DNA from: SIG299 sp964541485
GTDB taxonomy: Bacteria; Bacillota; Clostridia; Lachnospirales; Lachnospiraceae
Assembly (NCBI GenBank): GCA_964541485.1
Contig: CAZIQL010000089.1
Span: forward strand, 1 to 7,522
Direction of reading: 5' to 3'
DNA: 7,522 nucleotides
Shown here: positions 7,236-7,522 of the stretch, piece by piece
Position numbering within the stretch: position 1 is the stretch's first letter
Layout: the number at the start of each line of letters is the position of its first letter
Notes under the pieces: generated by a model
What the model was told of the DNA's origin: nothing
What the model saw: the letters and a program-made list of their open reading frames with translations, nothing else
Databases searched by the model: none
Program-made: the position numbers and the translations under genes

Positions 7236-7262
7236 GACTTTTCTAATTATTTTTGCTACAAT
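7234..7262 (+). promoter_or_regulatory. Extended -10 promoter of the small peptide gene
   Basis: TAGACT (7234-7239) and TACAAT (7257-7262) are separated by 17 bases, and TGC directly precedes the -10 (TGCTACAAT), an extended -10. The predicted start is near 7269, so the transcript would begin at or near GTTACCGT. Confidence 0.65.
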
Positions 7263-7273
7263 CAAATTGTTAC

Positions 7274-7304
7274 CGTCTCCTACACTGGCAACAGGAAGGA
7301 GGTG
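7274..7304 (+). promoter_or_regulatory. Leader hairpin masking the ribosome binding site
   Basis: CGTCTCCT (7274-7281) can pair with AGGAGGTG (7297-7304), eight pairs including two wobbles. Inside, CTG (7285-7287) pairs with CAG (7292-7294) around a GCAA tetraloop of the GNRA type. The right arm is the perfect ribosome site AAGGAGGTG (7296-7304), eight bases from the ATG counted from GGAGG. The hairpin would therefore hold translation off. Confidence 0.6.
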
Positions 7305-7310
7305 TTTTGT

Positions 7311-7382
7311 ATGCCGGAAGTTATAACCTCTTTTCTCCTCTCTATGCTGGCAAGTGTAGTCGCCTACTACATATGCAAATGA
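7311..7382 (+). CDS. 23-residue hydrophobic peptide, Fst-like type I toxin candidate
   Basis: ATG at 7311 opens a 23-codon frame ending in TGA at 7380-7382. The peptide is MPEVITSF, then a hydrophobic stretch (LLSMLASVVAYYIC), then K: one transmembrane helix filling nearly the whole chain. The ribosome site AAGGAGGTG is perfect and well spaced. A longer frame opening at 7197 exists but starts upstream of the predicted transcript. Small peptides with a VVAYYICKWLD-like end are, as I recall, common unannotated genes in Lachnospiraceae, and the plan 'short helix then WL plus charged tail' resembles Fst-type membrane toxins. Here the Trp position is TGA, and the frame continues LEDEN to TAA at 7398-7400. 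The gene may thus be truncated by a TGG-to-TGA change, naturally short, or read through. The toxin role is inference; no antisense antitoxin promoter was found inside the window. Confidence 0.6.
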   Translation: MPEVITSFLLSMLASVVAYYICK

Positions 7383-7400
7383 CTTGAAGATGAGAATTAA

Positions 7401-7468
7401 ACGGTAACTCAAGCCTGATGGTTCTGTCAGCCATCCAAAACATATGGCAAGACCCCCTGCGAGTCTCC
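7401..7468 (+). ncRNA. Structured 3' region of the peptide transcript
   Basis: Directly after the TAA at 7398-7400, ACGGTAAC (7401-7408) is the exact reverse complement of GTTACCGT (7269-7276) at the predicted 5' end. Next comes a hairpin, GATGGTT (7417-7423) with AGCCATC (7429-7435) around a five-base loop. A weaker AGAC (7450-7453) with GTCT (7463-7466) follows. The second stem is not followed by a T-run; the IS-like palindrome begins three bases after this feature ends. The layout suggests a folded, translationally inactive mRNA or a structured 3' end. Confidence 0.5.
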
Positions 7469-7470
7469 TG

Positions 7471-7522
7471 AACTGACCCCAAAAAGTTAGACCTAAAAAA
7501 TCTAATTTTTTGGAGGTCAGTT
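7471..7522. mobile_element. Long palindrome, probable end of an IS3-like insertion sequence
   Basis: Positions 7471-7491 (AACTGACC, CCAAAAAGTTAGA) pair with 7501-7522 (TCTAATTTTTTGG, one unpaired A, GGTCAGTT): 21 pairs with one wobble and a nine-base loop. The left flank is TG (7469-7470), giving TGAACTGACCCC, the TG-start form typical of IS3-family ends as I recall them. The window stops at the right arm, so no transposase or second end is visible. It could instead be a free-standing strong terminator; T6 at 7506-7511 lies inside the right arm. Confidence 0.5.

Noticed and set aside
7182..7412. 76-codon minus-strand frame across the divergent promoter region
   Set aside because: It runs antisense through the peptide gene, its ribosome site and both promoters, has no ribosome site, and has no domain-like composition.
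7370..7470. Antisense antitoxin promoter on the minus strand
   Set aside because: I looked for -35/-10 pairs reading into the peptide gene; CATATG and TTGAGT-type partial matches are not properly spaced, so no promoter is claimed.

Overview
The window looks like a chromosomal segment of a Gram-positive, moderately AT-rich anaerobe of the Clostridia, most likely Lachnospiraceae. The clues are strong AGGAGG-type ribosome sites with some GTG and TTG starts, Sec-exported proteins with long Thr-Pro-Thr-Asn linkers, a 'MNRKEF..YF.IPYRTV..WE' small HTH protein and a tiny 'VVAYYICK' membrane peptide. This placement rests on recalled family features, not on a database search. All four larger genes are on the minus strand; one tiny gene is on the plus strand at the right end.

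Reading from the left: (1) an AAA_14/DUF4143-type ATPase (67-1425) is preceded by a 63-bp tandem array of GATTAT(A/G)CGCA elements that overlaps its likely promoter. (2) A large secreted protein (1702-4242, GTG start) has a signal peptide, a beta-rich N-terminal region, a Thr/Pro linker and three C-terminal modules of exactly 133 residues. It has its own promoter, with 10-bp-phased repeats upstream, and its own terminator. (3) A two-gene operon, 7135 to 4422, encodes a 73-residue XRE-like HTH protein (TTG start). This overlaps by ATGA an 831-residue lipoprotein made almost entirely of tyrosine/glycine-rich YD/MORN-like repeats. The operon ends at a strong hairpin terminator at 4356-4387.

(4) The right end is the most interesting part. 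Divergent from the HTH operon is a compact plus-strand locus. An extended -10 promoter (7234-7262) precedes a leader that can fold into a hairpin masking a perfect AAGGAGGTG ribosome site. This is followed by a 23-codon hydrophobic peptide (7311-7382) and a 3' region with an 8-nt block perfectly complementary to the predicted 5' end of the transcript. The architecture matches, in outline, Fst/Hok-like type I toxin mRNAs. In place of the Trp expected after ICK the reading frame has TGA, then LEDEN and TAA. The two divergent promoters share a TGTGTA-type operator arrangement.

(5) The window ends in a 21-bp palindrome starting AACTGACC. It resembles the end of an IS3-like element and abuts the peptide transcript where its terminator would be expected.

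Functionally, the two large proteins both point to the cell surface and share linker style, but they are separate transcription units. Nothing in the window links the ATPase to them.
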